A stretch of DNA of 64,000 nt from Rhizohabitans arisaemae (GCF_025996515.1 NZ_BLRH01000005.1:1-64000); one strand, 5' to 3'. Numbered from the stretch's first letter, positions 8,707 to 18,175 are shown. A program made the numbers and translations. Notes: generated by a model not told the origin, from the sequence alone.

Positions 8707-9050
8707 AAGGCCTTGCGCAGCCGGAGCAGGTCGCCGAAGCTCGCCTCCACCTTGATGCGCCCGGTGAGCAGGGCCCGGCCGAAGTCGAGCCGGCCGTCGG
8801 CGAACGCGACCAGGTCGTCGCTGCCGATCGTGAAGCGGATGTCGGTGGCCGGCGCCCCGCCGCCGGGGTGTTCGGCCATTCCGTCGGCGCCGTGCGCGTG
8901 GATCCGGCCGGTGAACGTCACGTCGAGGTCGGTCACCCGGCAGCCGACCGTCCGCTCGATCACATGCTTGCGCCTGGTCGCCGGATCGAGCTCCGCGAGC
9001 TGATCGACGAGGCTGCTCAGTGCGGTCCTGCACTCCTCCACGGTCGCCAT
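8703..9050 (-). CDS. SCP2 sterol-binding domain protein
   Basis: This 115-residue protein looks like a stand-alone SCP2-like lipid-carrier domain; the C-terminal part (FADGRLDFGRALLTGRIKVEASFGDLLRL) is typical. It may bind a hydrophobic ligand in the cytoplasm. ATG at 9050 starts the fold; an in-frame ATG at 9140 would add a Pro/Arg-rich stretch without family support. Its stop codon overlaps that of the convergent HAD gene (shared CTAG). Confidence 0.75.
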   Translation of the reverse strand: MATVEECRTALSSLVDQLAELDPATRRKHVIERTVGCRVTDLDVTFTGRIHAHGADGMAEHPGGGAPATDIRFTIGSDDLVAFADGRLDFGRALLTGRIKVEASFGDLLRLRKAF

Positions 9051-9196
9051 GCGACCATTCTTCCCGATAAACCGCAGGTGCGTGGTGCCACCCCGGCGTG
9101 GCCCGGGCGGTAGCGTTCCCTGTGCACGCCGGATGCGCACGGCGAGGGCGTCCGGAACACGGTGTTCGGCGAAGCGAGGAAGAGGAGTCAGGCGTC

Positions 9197-9418
9197 ATGA
9201 CGGCATGGAGGGAGCGGACGGCCGAACCCACCGGTGTCGAGCCGACCGGCGAGGAGCGGATCGACGCGGCGCTCGCCCGGCTCGGCGAGCTGGACGGGCT
9301 CGGCACGGCGGAGCACGTCGGCGTCTTCACGGCGGTGCACGGGGAGCTGGTGGCCGCGCTCGACGAGACGCGGGACGAGGCGGCCCCGGACGCGATCCCC
9401 GCGGCGCTTCCGCGGTGA
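9197..9418 (+). CDS. Small conserved protein upstream of tlyA
   Basis: The 73-residue acidic protein has a predicted helical core (ERIDAALARLGELDGL, then VHGELVAALDETRDE). Small ORFs of this kind sit directly upstream of tlyA in many actinobacteria (Rv1693 position in M. tuberculosis, from memory). The ATG at 9197 has an AGGAG site about 9 bases upstream, and the stop overlaps the tlyA GTG by 4 bases, so it is a real translated gene. Function unknown. Confidence 0.75.
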   Translation: MTAWRERTAEPTGVEPTGEERIDAALARLGELDGLGTAEHVGVFTAVHGELVAALDETRDEAAPDAIPAALPR

Positions 9419-10233
9419 CCCGCCGGGGCAGGCTCGACAGCGAGCTGGTGCGCCGGGGGCTGGCGCGCTCGCGGGAGCAGGCGGCGCAGCTGATCGGCGA
9501 CGGCCGGGTCCTGGTGGCGGGCCGGACCGCGGTGAAACCGGCCACCCAGGTGGACACCGCGGCGGCGATCGTGGTGGCGGCGGCGGACTCCGGGCCGGAG
9601 TACGTGTCCCGGGGCGCGCACAAGCTGCTGGGGGCGCTCGCCGCCTTCGCACCGGCGGGGCTCACGCCGGCGGGCCGGCGATGCCTGGACGCGGGCGCCT
9701 CGACCGGCGGCTTCACCGACGTCCTGCTCCGCGCCGGGGCGGCCCACGTGGTCGCGGTCGACGTGGGGTACGGCCAGCTGGCGTGGTCGCTGCGGACCGA
9801 CGCGCGGGTCACCGTCCTGGAGCGCGTGAACGTCCGCGACCTGTCGCCGGAGCAGGTGGGGGAGCCGCCGAGCCTGGTGGTGGGGGATCTGTCCTTCATC
9901 TCGCTGCGGCTGGTGCTCCCGGCGCTGCGCGCGGTGGCCGCGCCCGGCGCGGACTTCGTGCTGCTGGTGAAACCCCAGTTCGAGGTGGGCAAGGGTCTGG
10001 TGGGCGCGGGCGGTGTCGTCCGCGATCCGGAGCTGCGCGCCGGGGCGGTCCGGGAGGTGGCGCACTCCGCCGCCGGTCTCGGGCTCGGGGTGCGCGGGGT
10101 GACGGCGAGCCCGCTCCCGGGGCCTTCGGGCAACGTGGAGTACCTGCTGTGGCTCAGCGGGGACCCGGACGCGCCGCCGGTGGACGACGTCGAAGCCGAG
10201 ATCGGCCGAGCTGTGGCGGAGGGACCGCGATGA
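9415..10233 (+). CDS. tlyA: TlyA, 16S/23S rRNA 2'-O-methyltransferase (cytidine)
   Basis: The 272-residue protein has an N-terminal S4 RNA-binding domain (about residues 1-60) and an FtsJ-like methyltransferase domain with the SAM motif LDAGASTGGF (91-100), preceded by SRGAHK. TlyA methylates ribosomal RNA cytidines, and its loss gives capreomycin resistance in mycobacteria. It was once described as a hemolysin. The GTG start overlaps the preceding gene by 4 bases and its own stop overlaps nadK by 4 bases. Confidence 0.93.
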   Translation: MTRRGRLDSELVRRGLARSREQAAQLIGDGRVLVAGRTAVKPATQVDTAAAIVVAAADSGPEYVSRGAHKLLGALAAFAPAGLTPAGRRCLDAGASTGGFTDVLLRAGAAHVVAVDVGYGQLAWSLRTDARVTVLERVNVRDLSPEQVGEPPSLVVGDLSFISLRLVLPALRAVAAPGADFVLLVKPQFEVGKGLVGAGGVVRDPELRAGAVREVAHSAAGLGLGVRGVTASPLPGPSGNVEYLLWLSGDPDAPPVDDVEAEIGRAVAEGPR

Positions 10234-11132
10234 GCAGGCGCACGGCGATGGTGATCACACATACGGGCCGGGGCGCCGCGCGGGAGAGCGCCCAGCTGGT
10301 GATCAAGAGACTTCAGGAGGCCGGCGTCCGGGTGCGGGTCCTGGAGCAGGAGGCCGACGAGCTGGACTCCGCGGACGTCGAGCGGGTGCCGGTGGGCGAG
10401 GAGGCCGCCCGGGACGCCGAGCTCGTGATCGTGCTCGGCGGCGACGGGACGCTGCTGCGCGCGGCGGAGCTCGCCCGCCCGGCCGGTGCGCCGCTGCTCG
10501 GGGTCAATCTCGGCCATGTCGGATTTCTCGCCGAGGCGGAGATCGAGGATCTCGCCGAGACCGTGGACCGGGTCCTGGACCGCAGGTACGACGTCGAGGA
10601 GCGGATGACGATCGAGGTCCTGGTCCGGGTGAACGGTACGCTCGTCTGCTCCACCTGGGCGCTGAACGAGGCCTCGGTGGAGAAGCGCGAGCGGATGCTG
10701 GAGGTGGTCGCGGAGATCGACGGGCGCCCGCTCTCCCGCTGGGGGTGCGACGGGGTGATTCTCGCCACACCCACCGGCTCGACCGCGTACGCGTTCTCCG
10801 CGGGCGGCCCCGTCGTCTGGCCGGAGGTCGAGGCGCTCCTGCTCGTCCCGATCAGCGCGCACGCCCTCTTCGCCCGGCCGATGGCGGTCTCGCCGCGTTC
10901 GGTGCTCGCGGTGGAACTCCTCCCCGAAGGGCCTCCCGGGATCATGTGGTGCGACGGCCGCCGCCGCTTCGACCTGCCGCCGGGCGCGCGGGTCGAGGTA
11001 CGGCGCGCCGCGCAGCCCGTACGGCTGGCGCGGCTGCACGGGGTGGAGTCGACGGGCGCGCCGTTCACCGACCGCCTGGTGGCCAAGTTCGACCTGCCGG
11101 TCCAGGGCTGGCGCGGCCGGGCGCGCCCGTAG
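10230..11132 (+). CDS. nadK: NAD kinase
   Basis: The 300-residue enzyme phosphorylates NAD to NADP using ATP or polyphosphate in the cytoplasm. It shows the GGDGT motif (70-74), the NE/S substrate motif (NEASVEKRERM, from 146) and the glycine-rich TPTGSTAYAFSAGGP segment (from 180). The ATG at 10230 overlaps the tlyA stop. The order tlyA-nadK-recN is conserved in actinobacteria. Confidence 0.95.
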   Translation: MSRRTAMVITHTGRGAARESAQLVIKRLQEAGVRVRVLEQEADELDSADVERVPVGEEAARDAELVIVLGGDGTLLRAAELARPAGAPLLGVNLGHVGFLAEAEIEDLAETVDRVLDRRYDVEERMTIEVLVRVNGTLVCSTWALNEASVEKRERMLEVVAEIDGRPLSRWGCDGVILATPTGSTAYAFSAGGPVVWPEVEALLLVPISAHALFARPMAVSPRSVLAVELLPEGPPGIMWCDGRRRFDLPPGARVEVRRAAQPVRLARLHGVESTGAPFTDRLVAKFDLPVQGWRGRARP

Positions 11133-11172
11133 CCGGAAAGCCCTCCGGCGCGGGTACGGCCTGCGGACGGCG

Positions 11173-11193
11173 GTGTCCGCTCGCCCCGGACAC
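11173..11193. terminator. Hairpin after nadK (weak terminator candidate)
   Basis: GTGTCCG and CGGACAC form a 7-bp stem with a 7-base loop in the nadK-recN gap. There is no T-run, so it may be a processing or pause site rather than a strong terminator. A TAGGAT hexamer at 11299-11304 could serve as a -10 box for recN. Confidence 0.3.
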
Positions 11194-11363
11194 GCCACGG
11201 GAATCCCCCGGAAACCCGCTTTCACCGCGGAGTCCTCCCTTCCGACACAGGGCGGGGTGATCGGGTGTGCCCCGGGAGCGCGGTGGGGCGATTCGGCATA
11301 GGATCGTCCCGGCGCACGCCGTACACCGCGGCGTTTCACGAGGACCACACAGGGAGGCACCGC

Positions 11364-13082
11364 GTGCGGCCCAGGGTCGAAGAGGTCCGTATCCGGGGTC
11401 TCGGAGTGATCGACGAGGCGGTGCTTGAGCTCTCCGCCGGATTCACCGTGGTCACCGGCGAGACCGGTGCGGGCAAGACGATGGTGGTGACCGGGCTCGG
11501 CCTGCTGTTCGGCGGGCGGGCGGACCCCGCCCGGGTCAGGCCGGGGGCCGATCGGGCCACGGTCGAGGGCACCCTCGTGGTCGACCCGGCGGGCCGGGTG
11601 GCCGCCCAGGTGCTGGAGTCCGGCGGCGCGGTCGAGGACGGCGAGCTGATCATCTCCAGGACGGTGTCGGCGGAGGGCCGCTCGCGCGCCTGGCTCGGCG
11701 GGCGGACGGTCCCGGTCGGGACCCTGACCTATCTCGCCGACGACCTGGTCGCCGTGCACGGGCAGTCGGATCAGCAGCGGCTGCTCCAGGCGGGCAGGCA
11801 GCGGGCCGCGCTGGACCGGTACGCGGGCGAGGCCCTGCAGAAACCGCTGCGGGACTACGCGGCGGCCTACCGGCGGCACCGGGAGGTCGTCTCCCTGCTC
11901 GCCGAGCTCACCACCCAGGCCCGGGAACGCGAGCGCGAGGCCGATTCGCTGCGGTTCGGCCTGGAGGAGATCGAGAAGGCGGAGCCGCGCGCCGGGGAGG
12001 ACGTGGACCTGCGCGCCGAGGAGGAGCGGCTCGCCCACGCCGACGCGCTGCGGATCGCCGCCACCACGGCGCACGCGGCGCTGCTCGGCGATCCGATGAA
12101 CGCCTCGGACGCCCCCGACGCGGTCGGCCTGACCGGGCGGGCCCGGTCGGCGGTGGAGGCGGTGCGCGAGCACGACCCGGCGCTGGCCGAGCTCGCCGAT
12201 CGTCTCGCCGAGGCCGGGTACCTGTTGTCCGACGTGGCGACGGAGCTGGCGGCGTACGGCGAGTCGGTGGAGGCCGACCCGGCGCGGCTGGCCGCCGTAC
12301 AGGAGCGCAGGGCGCTGCTCGGCGGCCTGACCCGCAAGTACGGCGAGGACGTGACGGCGGTGCTGGCCTGGGCCGAGCGGGCCGCGGCGCGGCTGACCGA
12401 GCTCGCCGGCGACGACGAGCGGATCGACGGGCTGACCCGCGAGCGGGACGAGCTGCTCGCCACGATGACGGAGCTCGCCGGGGAGCTGACCCGGATCCGC
12501 ACCGAGGCGGGCGCGCGGTTCGGGCTGGCGGTGACCGAGGAGCTGACGGCGCTGGCCATGCCGCACGCGCGGGTCGAGGTGACGCTGGCGCGCACCGAGG
12601 ATTTCGGCCCGTTCGGGGTGGACGACGTGGAGCTGCGGCTGGTCGCCCACCCGGGTGCCCCCGCGCTTCCGCTGCACCGGGGGGCCTCCGGCGGTGAGCT
12701 GAGCCGGGTGATGCTCGCGATCGAGGTGGTCTTCGCGGGCGCCGATCCGGTGCCCACATTCGTGTTCGACGAGGTGGACGCCGGGGTAGGCGGCAAGGCG
12801 GCGGTGGAGATCGGGCGGCGCCTGGCCCGGCTCGCCCGCGGCGCCCAGGTCATCGTGGTCACCCACCTCCCCCAGGTCGCCGCGTTCGCGGACCAGCATC
12901 TGGTGGTGGAGAAGGCCGGCGACGGCCGGGTGACCAGGAGCGGAGTCGTCACCCTTGATCGGCCGGGACGGGTCCGGGAGCTCTCCAGGATGCTCGCCGG
13001 ACTGGAGGATTCCGAGCTGGGCCGGGCGCACGCCGAGGAGCTTTTGGCCATTGCGGCGAGTGATAAGGCGAACACGCAGTGA
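11364..13082 (+). CDS. recN: DNA repair protein RecN
   Basis: The 572-residue SMC-like ATPase acts in double-strand break repair. The Walker A motif GETGAGKT is at residues 32-39. A long coiled-coil region spans about 160-390. The ABC signature SGGELSRVMLAIE and Walker B TFVFDEVDAGVGG lie in the C-terminal part, followed by VVTHLPQVA. GTG at 11364 has an AGGGAGG site 6 bases upstream and matches the family N-terminus; the upstream in-frame ATG at 11265 does not. No clear SOS box was seen upstream. Confidence 0.95.
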   Translation: MRPRVEEVRIRGLGVIDEAVLELSAGFTVVTGETGAGKTMVVTGLGLLFGGRADPARVRPGADRATVEGTLVVDPAGRVAAQVLESGGAVEDGELIISRTVSAEGRSRAWLGGRTVPVGTLTYLADDLVAVHGQSDQQRLLQAGRQRAALDRYAGEALQKPLRDYAAAYRRHREVVSLLAELTTQAREREREADSLRFGLEEIEKAEPRAGEDVDLRAEEERLAHADALRIAATTAHAALLGDPMNASDAPDAVGLTGRARSAVEAVREHDPALAELADRLAEAGYLLSDVATELAAYGESVEADPARLAAVQERRALLGGLTRKYGEDVTAVLAWAERAAARLTELAGDDERIDGLTRERDELLATMTELAGELTRIRTEAGARFGLAVTEELTALAMPHARVEVTLARTEDFGPFGVDDVELRLVAHPGAPALPLHRGASGGELSRVMLAIEVVFAGADPVPTFVFDEVDAGVGGKAAVEIGRRLARLARGAQVIVVTHLPQVAAFADQHLVVEKAGDGRVTRSGVVTLDRPGRVRELSRMLAGLEDSELGRAHAEELLAIAASDKANTQ

Positions 13083-13127
13083 CGTGAAGCCCATCTCAGG
13101 TGCCGACCTCTGGCAGGATGGACGTCG

Positions 13128-14333
13128 ATGAAGGTCCCAGCCATGAAGGTTCCGGGCCTCCGCCGGGGCAAGACGCCTGATCTGCCCGGTGTCACGGGTG
13201 TGGTGAGACTCGACCGACGGACGAAGCGGCTGACCAAACGCTTGCGCTCCGGCGAGATCGCGGTCATCGACCACGTGGACGTGGACCGGGTCAGCGCGGA
13301 GGCTCTCGTCGCGTGTGCCCCGGCGGCGGTGCTGAACGTCGCGGCCAGCATCAGCGGACGCTATCCCAACCTCGGCCCCCAGATTCTCGTCGAGGCGGGG
13401 ATCCCGCTGATCGACGACGTCTCCGGCGAGGTCTTCGAACGGGTGCGCGAAGGCCAGGAGGTGCGCCTCCACGACGGGGCGCTGTACCTGGGCGAGGAGA
13501 TCGTGGGCAAGGGCGTCGTGCAGAGCGCCGAGATGATCGAGGCCGCGGTCGAGGAGGCCAAGGCCGGCCTCTCCATCCAGATCGACGCGTTCGCCGCGAA
13601 CACCATGGAGTATGTCCGCAGGGAGCGGGAGCTGCTCATCGACGGGGTCGGCGTCCCCGACATCAGGACGACGATGGAGGGACGGCACGTCCTCATCGTG
13701 GTCCGCGGCTACCACTACCGGGAGGACCTCGCCACCCTCCGGCCCTACATCCGGGAGTACCGCCCGATCCTGCTCGGGGTCGACGGGGGTGCCGACGCCC
13801 TCCTGGAGGCGGGCTACCTCCCCGACGTCATCGTCGGCGACTTCGACTCGGTCTCCACCAGGGCGCTGACCTGCGGCGCGGAGCTGGTCGTGCACGCCTA
13901 CCGGGACGGCCGGGCCCCCGGACTGGAGCGGGTGCACGCGCTCGGGCGGGAGGCGGTGGTCTTCCCCGCCGCCGGGACCAGCGAGGACATCGCGATGCTG
14001 CTCGCCGACGACAAGGGGGCGAGCCTGATCGTCGCCGTCGGCACCCACAACACCCTGCTGGAATTCCTGGACAAGGGCCGCTCCGGGATGTCCAGCACGT
14101 TTCTCACCCGGTTGCGCCTGGGGAGCAAGCTGGTCGACGCGAAGGGGGTAAGTCTCCTCTACCGGAGCCGGATCTCCACCTCCTCGCTGCTGCTGCTGGT
14201 CGCCAGCACCTTGCTCACCTTCGGCGTCGTCCTCGCCGTCTTCTCGGTGTCCCCCGTCGGCTCGGTCTGGCTGGACGGGCTCAAGGACACCTGGAACGGC
14301 TTCGTCTTCTGGCTGGTCGGACTCTTCTCGTGA
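13128..14333 (+). CDS. steA: SteA-like cytokinetic ring protein (thiamine pyrophosphokinase-fold)
   Basis: The 401-residue protein matches the actinobacterial SteA family. It has a thiamine pyrophosphokinase-like fold (LLGVDGGADALLEAGYLPDVIVGDFDSVS) and a C-terminal membrane segment (about 350-380) after the basic stretch LLYRSRISTSS. SteA and SteB were described in Corynebacterium as division-septum proteins that influence cell-wall hydrolysis. The start is ATG 13128; a second ATG at 13143, which repeats the MKVP motif and has GAAGG 8 bases upstream, is an alternative. The stop overlaps steB. Confidence 0.85.
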   Translation: MKVPAMKVPGLRRGKTPDLPGVTGVVRLDRRTKRLTKRLRSGEIAVIDHVDVDRVSAEALVACAPAAVLNVAASISGRYPNLGPQILVEAGIPLIDDVSGEVFERVREGQEVRLHDGALYLGEEIVGKGVVQSAEMIEAAVEEAKAGLSIQIDAFAANTMEYVRRERELLIDGVGVPDIRTTMEGRHVLIVVRGYHYREDLATLRPYIREYRPILLGVDGGADALLEAGYLPDVIVGDFDSVSTRALTCGAELVVHAYRDGRAPGLERVHALGREAVVFPAAGTSEDIAMLLADDKGASLIVAVGTHNTLLEFLDKGRSGMSSTFLTRLRLGSKLVDAKGVSLLYRSRISTSSLLLLVASTLLTFGVVLAVFSVSPVGSVWLDGLKDTWNGFVFWLVGLFS

Positions 14334-15298
14334 TTGACTTCCGCTATCACCTCGTCTCCATCATCGCGATCTTCCTCGCGCTGACCCTGGGCATCGTGCT
14401 CGGCAGCACGGTGCTGGAGGACCCGCTCATCCGGTCGGCCGAGGCGACCAGCAACCAGCTCTCCCAGACCAACGAGGAGCTGAGGGAGCAGGTTCGCGGG
14501 CTGGAGGCGCAGTCCCAGGGCGCCCAGACCTTCATCCAGAGCGCGATGGGGCCGCTGGTGAAGGAGAAGCTCACCGGCCAGCGGGTCCTCCTCGTGGAGG
14601 CCCCCGGCGCCGGTTCGGCCCAGCGGGAGTCGATCGGGGCGGCCATCGAGGCCGCGGGCGGCACGGTGGTGGGCCGGGTGAGCTTCACGGAGAAGTTCCT
14701 GACCAAGGCCGACGCCGGTGTCGTCGACGAGATGAGCACCCGGCTCCGGCCCTCGTCCATGACGTTCCCCCCGGCCGCCACCCCCTACGACAAGGCCGCG
14801 ACCGTCCTCGCCGGCGCGCTCATGCTCCCCACGGTCCTGCCGGAGGGGAAGGAGACGCCGCCGAGCAAGACGATCCTGGCCACCTTCGAGGAGGCGGGCT
14901 GGCTGACCCTCGGCGAGAACCGGGAGCAGCGGGCCACCCTCGCCGTGGTCGTCGCCTCCGCGCTCCCCTACGAGGGCGAGACCGCCGCCGAGCAGACCGC
15001 GGCGGTCGTCTCCCTCGCCGTGGGGCTGGACACGGCGAGCCGCGGCGCGGTGCTCGTCGGCCAGCAGGCCGCCGCGGCGGAGGGCGGGCCGATCGCCCTC
15101 CTGCGGGACGCGGAGGCCAAGTCCGCCGTCTCCACCGTGGACAACATCGACATGGCCTCGGGGCAGCTCGCCATGGACTTCGCCCTGCACGACCAGATCG
15201 AGGGAGTCACCGGCCACTACGGGCTCGGTGACGGGACGACGGCCTTCGCGCCCGCCCCCGCTCCCGCAGCCACCCCGACCCCCGATTCCGGAGGATGA
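14330..15298 (+). CDS. steB: SteB/MctB family membrane-anchored protein (annotated elsewhere as copper transporter)
   Basis: The 322-residue protein starts with the family hallmark IDFRYHLVSI, one transmembrane helix (about residues 7-27) and a coiled coil (about 35-70), followed by an extracytoplasmic domain and a Pro/Ala tail. Homologues are called MctB or copper transporter in mycobacteria and SteB in corynebacteria. Coupling to steA by a 4-base overlap favours the division role, with the coiled coil as a SteA partner. I see no obvious copper-binding Cys/Met cluster. Confidence 0.82.
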   Translation: MIDFRYHLVSIIAIFLALTLGIVLGSTVLEDPLIRSAEATSNQLSQTNEELREQVRGLEAQSQGAQTFIQSAMGPLVKEKLTGQRVLLVEAPGAGSAQRESIGAAIEAAGGTVVGRVSFTEKFLTKADAGVVDEMSTRLRPSSMTFPPAATPYDKAATVLAGALMLPTVLPEGKETPPSKTILATFEEAGWLTLGENREQRATLAVVVASALPYEGETAAEQTAAVVSLAVGLDTASRGAVLVGQQAAAAEGGPIALLRDAEAKSAVSTVDNIDMASGQLAMDFALHDQIEGVTGHYGLGDGTTAFAPAPAPAATPTPDSGG

Positions 15299-15300
15299 TC

Positions 15301-16353
15301 GTGAGAGCTCTCCTCGGCGCCCTGGCGGGCGCCGCCCTCGGCGCCGTCGCAGCCCGTACGGCCTACGCGGCGCTGACGCGCAAACCTCCGCGGTTCGGGG
15401 ACTGGGACCGGATGAACCACCGCAAGGAGCCGGTGACCCTGCTGGAGGGCCCGGCCTTCGTCGTGGGGGCGTGTACGGCGGCCGCGGCGATGCCGGGTCT
15501 GCCCGCGCGGATCCGGACGGGCGCGGTCCTGGCCGGTCTCGGCGGGGGTGCGCTCGGGGTCTACGACGACCTCGCGGGCTCGGGCTCCTCCCGGGGCTTT
15601 CGCGGCCATCTGTCGGCGCTCGCCCGCGGTGAGGTGACCAGCGGAGCCGTCAAGATCGTCGGAATCGGCGCCACCGGGGTCGCCGCCGCGGCGCTGGCGG
15701 GCGGACGGACCGGCGGCGGGCCCGTCGCCAAGGCCGCCGACACCCTCGTCAGCGGGGCGCTCATCGCCGGGAGCGCCAACCTCGCCAACCTCTTCGACCT
15801 GCGTCCGGGGCGCGCCATCAAGGTGGGCCTGCTCGCCGGGGCGCCCCTGCTCGCGGCGAGCCTGCGCGACCCCCGGACGGCGGCGCTGACCGCGATCCCG
15901 CTCGGCGCCGCGGCCGCGCTGCTCCCCGAGGACCTCGGTGAGCGGGCGATGCTCGGCGACGGCGGGGCCAACGCGCTCGGCGCGCTCCTCGGGCTGGCGG
16001 CCGTCACCAGGCTCGGCGCCAAGGGCCGGATCGCCACGCTCGCCGTGGTGGCCGGGCTCACCGCGGCGAGCGAGAAGGTGAGCTTCACGAAGGTCATCGC
16101 CGCCAATCCGGTGCTGAACCGGATCGACATGCTCGGCCGGCGTGCCCCCGCGAGCGCCCCGGCCGTACCGACCGACCCGGCCCCCGCCGCGCCGGAGGAC
16201 ACCCGGGCGCAGGCCTCGCCCCCGGTGGAGCCGGCCGCGTCGGCCGAACCCGGGTCCGCCGCGATCCGGGGTCCGGTGGCCGCCACCGCCGTACCGAGCA
16301 CGGTGATCTCTCCCCTCCCGGAGATCCGTGAGCCCGACGTCTCACCCGCGTGA
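15301..16353 (+). CDS. Divergent WecA/MraY-like polyprenyl-phosphate sugar-phosphate transferase
   Basis: The 350-residue multipass membrane protein has degenerate forms of the family motifs: NHRKEPVTLLEGP (compare NxRKxHxxPxPxxGG), GVYDDLAG (the DD pair), NLANLFDLRPGRAIK, and LGDGGANALGALLG. The last about 70 residues are a Pro/Ala-rich cytoplasmic tail. It probably moves a sugar phosphate from a nucleotide sugar to undecaprenyl or decaprenyl phosphate; the substrate is unknown. GTG at 15301 is preferred over ATG 15295 because the GGAGG site at 15290-15294 is 6 bases from GTG but touches the ATG. It overlaps the murJ-like gene by 26 bases. Confidence 0.7.
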   Translation: MRALLGALAGAALGAVAARTAYAALTRKPPRFGDWDRMNHRKEPVTLLEGPAFVVGACTAAAAMPGLPARIRTGAVLAGLGGGALGVYDDLAGSGSSRGFRGHLSALARGEVTSGAVKIVGIGATGVAAAALAGGRTGGGPVAKAADTLVSGALIAGSANLANLFDLRPGRAIKVGLLAGAPLLAASLRDPRTAALTAIPLGAAAALLPEDLGERAMLGDGGANALGALLGLAAVTRLGAKGRIATLAVVAGLTAASEKVSFTKVIAANPVLNRIDMLGRRAPASAPAVPTDPAPAAPEDTRAQASPPVEPAASAEPGSAAIRGPVAATAVPSTVISPLPEIREPDVSPA

Positions 16354-18010
16354 ACCGTCCCCGCCCGGCGGAAGGACGCACCCGGCACGCTGGGAACGTC
16401 TGGGCAGAGGGGTAGCCGGAGCGGCCGTCCTCATCGGCCTCGTCACGATTCTGGCGCGAGCCGCCGGGTTCGGCCGCTATCTGGTTTTCGCGCGGACGGT
16501 GGAGACCGGCTGCCTGTCCACGGCCTACTTCACCGCCAACCAGGTGCCCAACATCGTCTTCGAGGTGGTGGCCGGGGGTGCGCTGGCCGGGGCCGTGGTG
16601 CCGGTGCTCGCGTCCGCCGCCTCCCGGTCGCCCGGCGAGGCGGACGCCCGCACCGAGGTGGACCGGGTCACCTCGGCCCTGCTCACCTGGGTCCTGCTCC
16701 TGCTGGTGCCGTTCACCCTGCTGGTGATCGTGTTTGCGAGCCCGATCGCGTCCTTCCTCGTCGGTAGCCCGCCGGGGTGCGACCCCGCGGCGACGGTCGA
16801 GGTCACGGCCCGGATGCTGGTGGTCTTCGCCCCGCAGATCCCGCTCTACGGCCTCGCCGTGGTGCTCTACGGGGTGCTGCAGGCCCACCGCCGGTTCGCG
16901 GGACCCGCCCTCGCCCCCCTCGTCTCCAGCCTTGTGGTGATGGCGGCGTATGTGGTCTTCGTCCCGCTGAGCGGGGGGGTGGACGACCCGGCCGGGGTAC
17001 CCCGGCCGGCCGAGCTGGCACTCTCCGTCGGCACCACCCTGGGGGTCGCCGCGCTCGTGCTCACCGTCCTGCCGGCGACGGCCGGGCTCCGTCCGCGGAT
17101 CCGCCCGGCGCTCGCCTTTCCCCCGGGGGTCGGCACCCGGGTACGGCGTCTCGCGCTCGCCGGGCTCGCCGCGCTCCTCGCCCAGCAGGTGTCGACGGTC
17201 GTGGTGGTCCGGCTGGCCAACGCCGAAGGCGGCGCGGGGGCGCTCACCGCCTACAACTATGCGTGGGCGATCTTCATGGTGCCCTACGCCGTCCTCGCCG
17301 TCCCGATCGCGACCAGCGCCTTCCCGGTGCTCTCGGCCCGCGCCTCGGCAGGTGAGGAGGACGGTTTCGCCACGCTGACGGCGTCCGCCACCCGCGCCGT
17401 CGTCCTCGTCTCGGCCGCCGCGGCCGGGATCCTCGCCGCCGTGTCGGCCCCGGTGGCACGGGTGTTCCTCGACGGAACCCACAGCCAGGTCGACCCGGGG
17501 AACTTCGCCGCGGCCGTCGCCCTCTTCGCACCCGGGCTGGTCGGGTACGGGCTCGTCACACATCTCGGGCGGGTGCTGTACGCCCGGGGGCGGGGCCGTA
17601 CCGCCGCCGTCGGAACCGTGGCCGGCTGGTGCGCGGTGATCGCCGTGCAGACCGCGCTCACCCTCACCCTGCCGCGGGAATGGACGGTCGGCGGTCTCGC
17701 GCTCGGGATGACGGCCGGCATGACCGTCGGAGGCGGGCTGCTCCTGGTCTCCGTCGCCCGGGCCTGCGGTCGCCCGGCGCTCGCCGGGCTCGCCCGCGCC
17801 GGCCTCGCCGCCGTGCTCGGCGGATCCGCCGCGTTCGGTACGGGCTACGCCGTGGCCGGGCTGTTCGCCGGGGCCGGTCCGGTGACCTCGGTCTTCGCCG
17901 CCGCAGGGGCGGCCCTGGTCTCCGGCGCGGCCTTCGTGGCGGTGGCGTACCTCGTCGACCCCCGCGACCTCCGCGCACTGCTCCGGCGATTCGCCGGAGG
18001 AACCCGGTGA
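16328..18010 (+). CDS. murJ: MurJ/MviN family lipid-linked oligosaccharide flippase
   Basis: The 560-residue protein has about 14 membrane segments of the MOP exporter superfamily and the MurJ-like start ILARAAGFGRYLVFARTV. MurJ flips lipid II across the membrane for peptidoglycan synthesis. Actinobacteria often carry more than one such gene, and this one, lacking the C-terminal pseudokinase region of mycobacterial MurJ, could flip a different glycolipid made by the overlapping upstream transferase. Start GTG 16328 lies inside the preceding gene, so the two are translationally coupled. Confidence 0.82.
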   Translation: MSPTSHPREPSPPGGRTHPARWERLGRGVAGAAVLIGLVTILARAAGFGRYLVFARTVETGCLSTAYFTANQVPNIVFEVVAGGALAGAVVPVLASAASRSPGEADARTEVDRVTSALLTWVLLLLVPFTLLVIVFASPIASFLVGSPPGCDPAATVEVTARMLVVFAPQIPLYGLAVVLYGVLQAHRRFAGPALAPLVSSLVVMAAYVVFVPLSGGVDDPAGVPRPAELALSVGTTLGVAALVLTVLPATAGLRPRIRPALAFPPGVGTRVRRLALAGLAALLAQQVSTVVVVRLANAEGGAGALTAYNYAWAIFMVPYAVLAVPIATSAFPVLSARASAGEEDGFATLTASATRAVVLVSAAAAGILAAVSAPVARVFLDGTHSQVDPGNFAAAVALFAPGLVGYGLVTHLGRVLYARGRGRTAAVGTVAGWCAVIAVQTALTLTLPREWTVGGLALGMTAGMTVGGGLLLVSVARACGRPALAGLARAGLAAVLGGSAAFGTGYAVAGLFAGAGPVTSVFAAAGAALVSGAAFVAVAYLVDPRDLRALLRRFAGGTR

Positions 18011-18175
18011 ACCGAACCCCCGATCCCCGTGCGGGCCGCGTTCGGACGGTCGCCGGCGGGCCGGCGCCTGGCGACGGGGCCGGGTCTGAATGATCGGGAT
18101 TGACGGGATGTCGTTAGCAGGCGGCCGTGCCTTCGCGGGGTGCGGGACGCCGACGTCGGAGGAGGGTGTGGGGCG

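Noticed and set aside
9327-14048. Very long minus-strand open frame (over 1500 codons)
   Set aside because: It runs antisense to tlyA, nadK, recN and steA, has no family similarity in its translation, and is a by-product of high-GC third positions.
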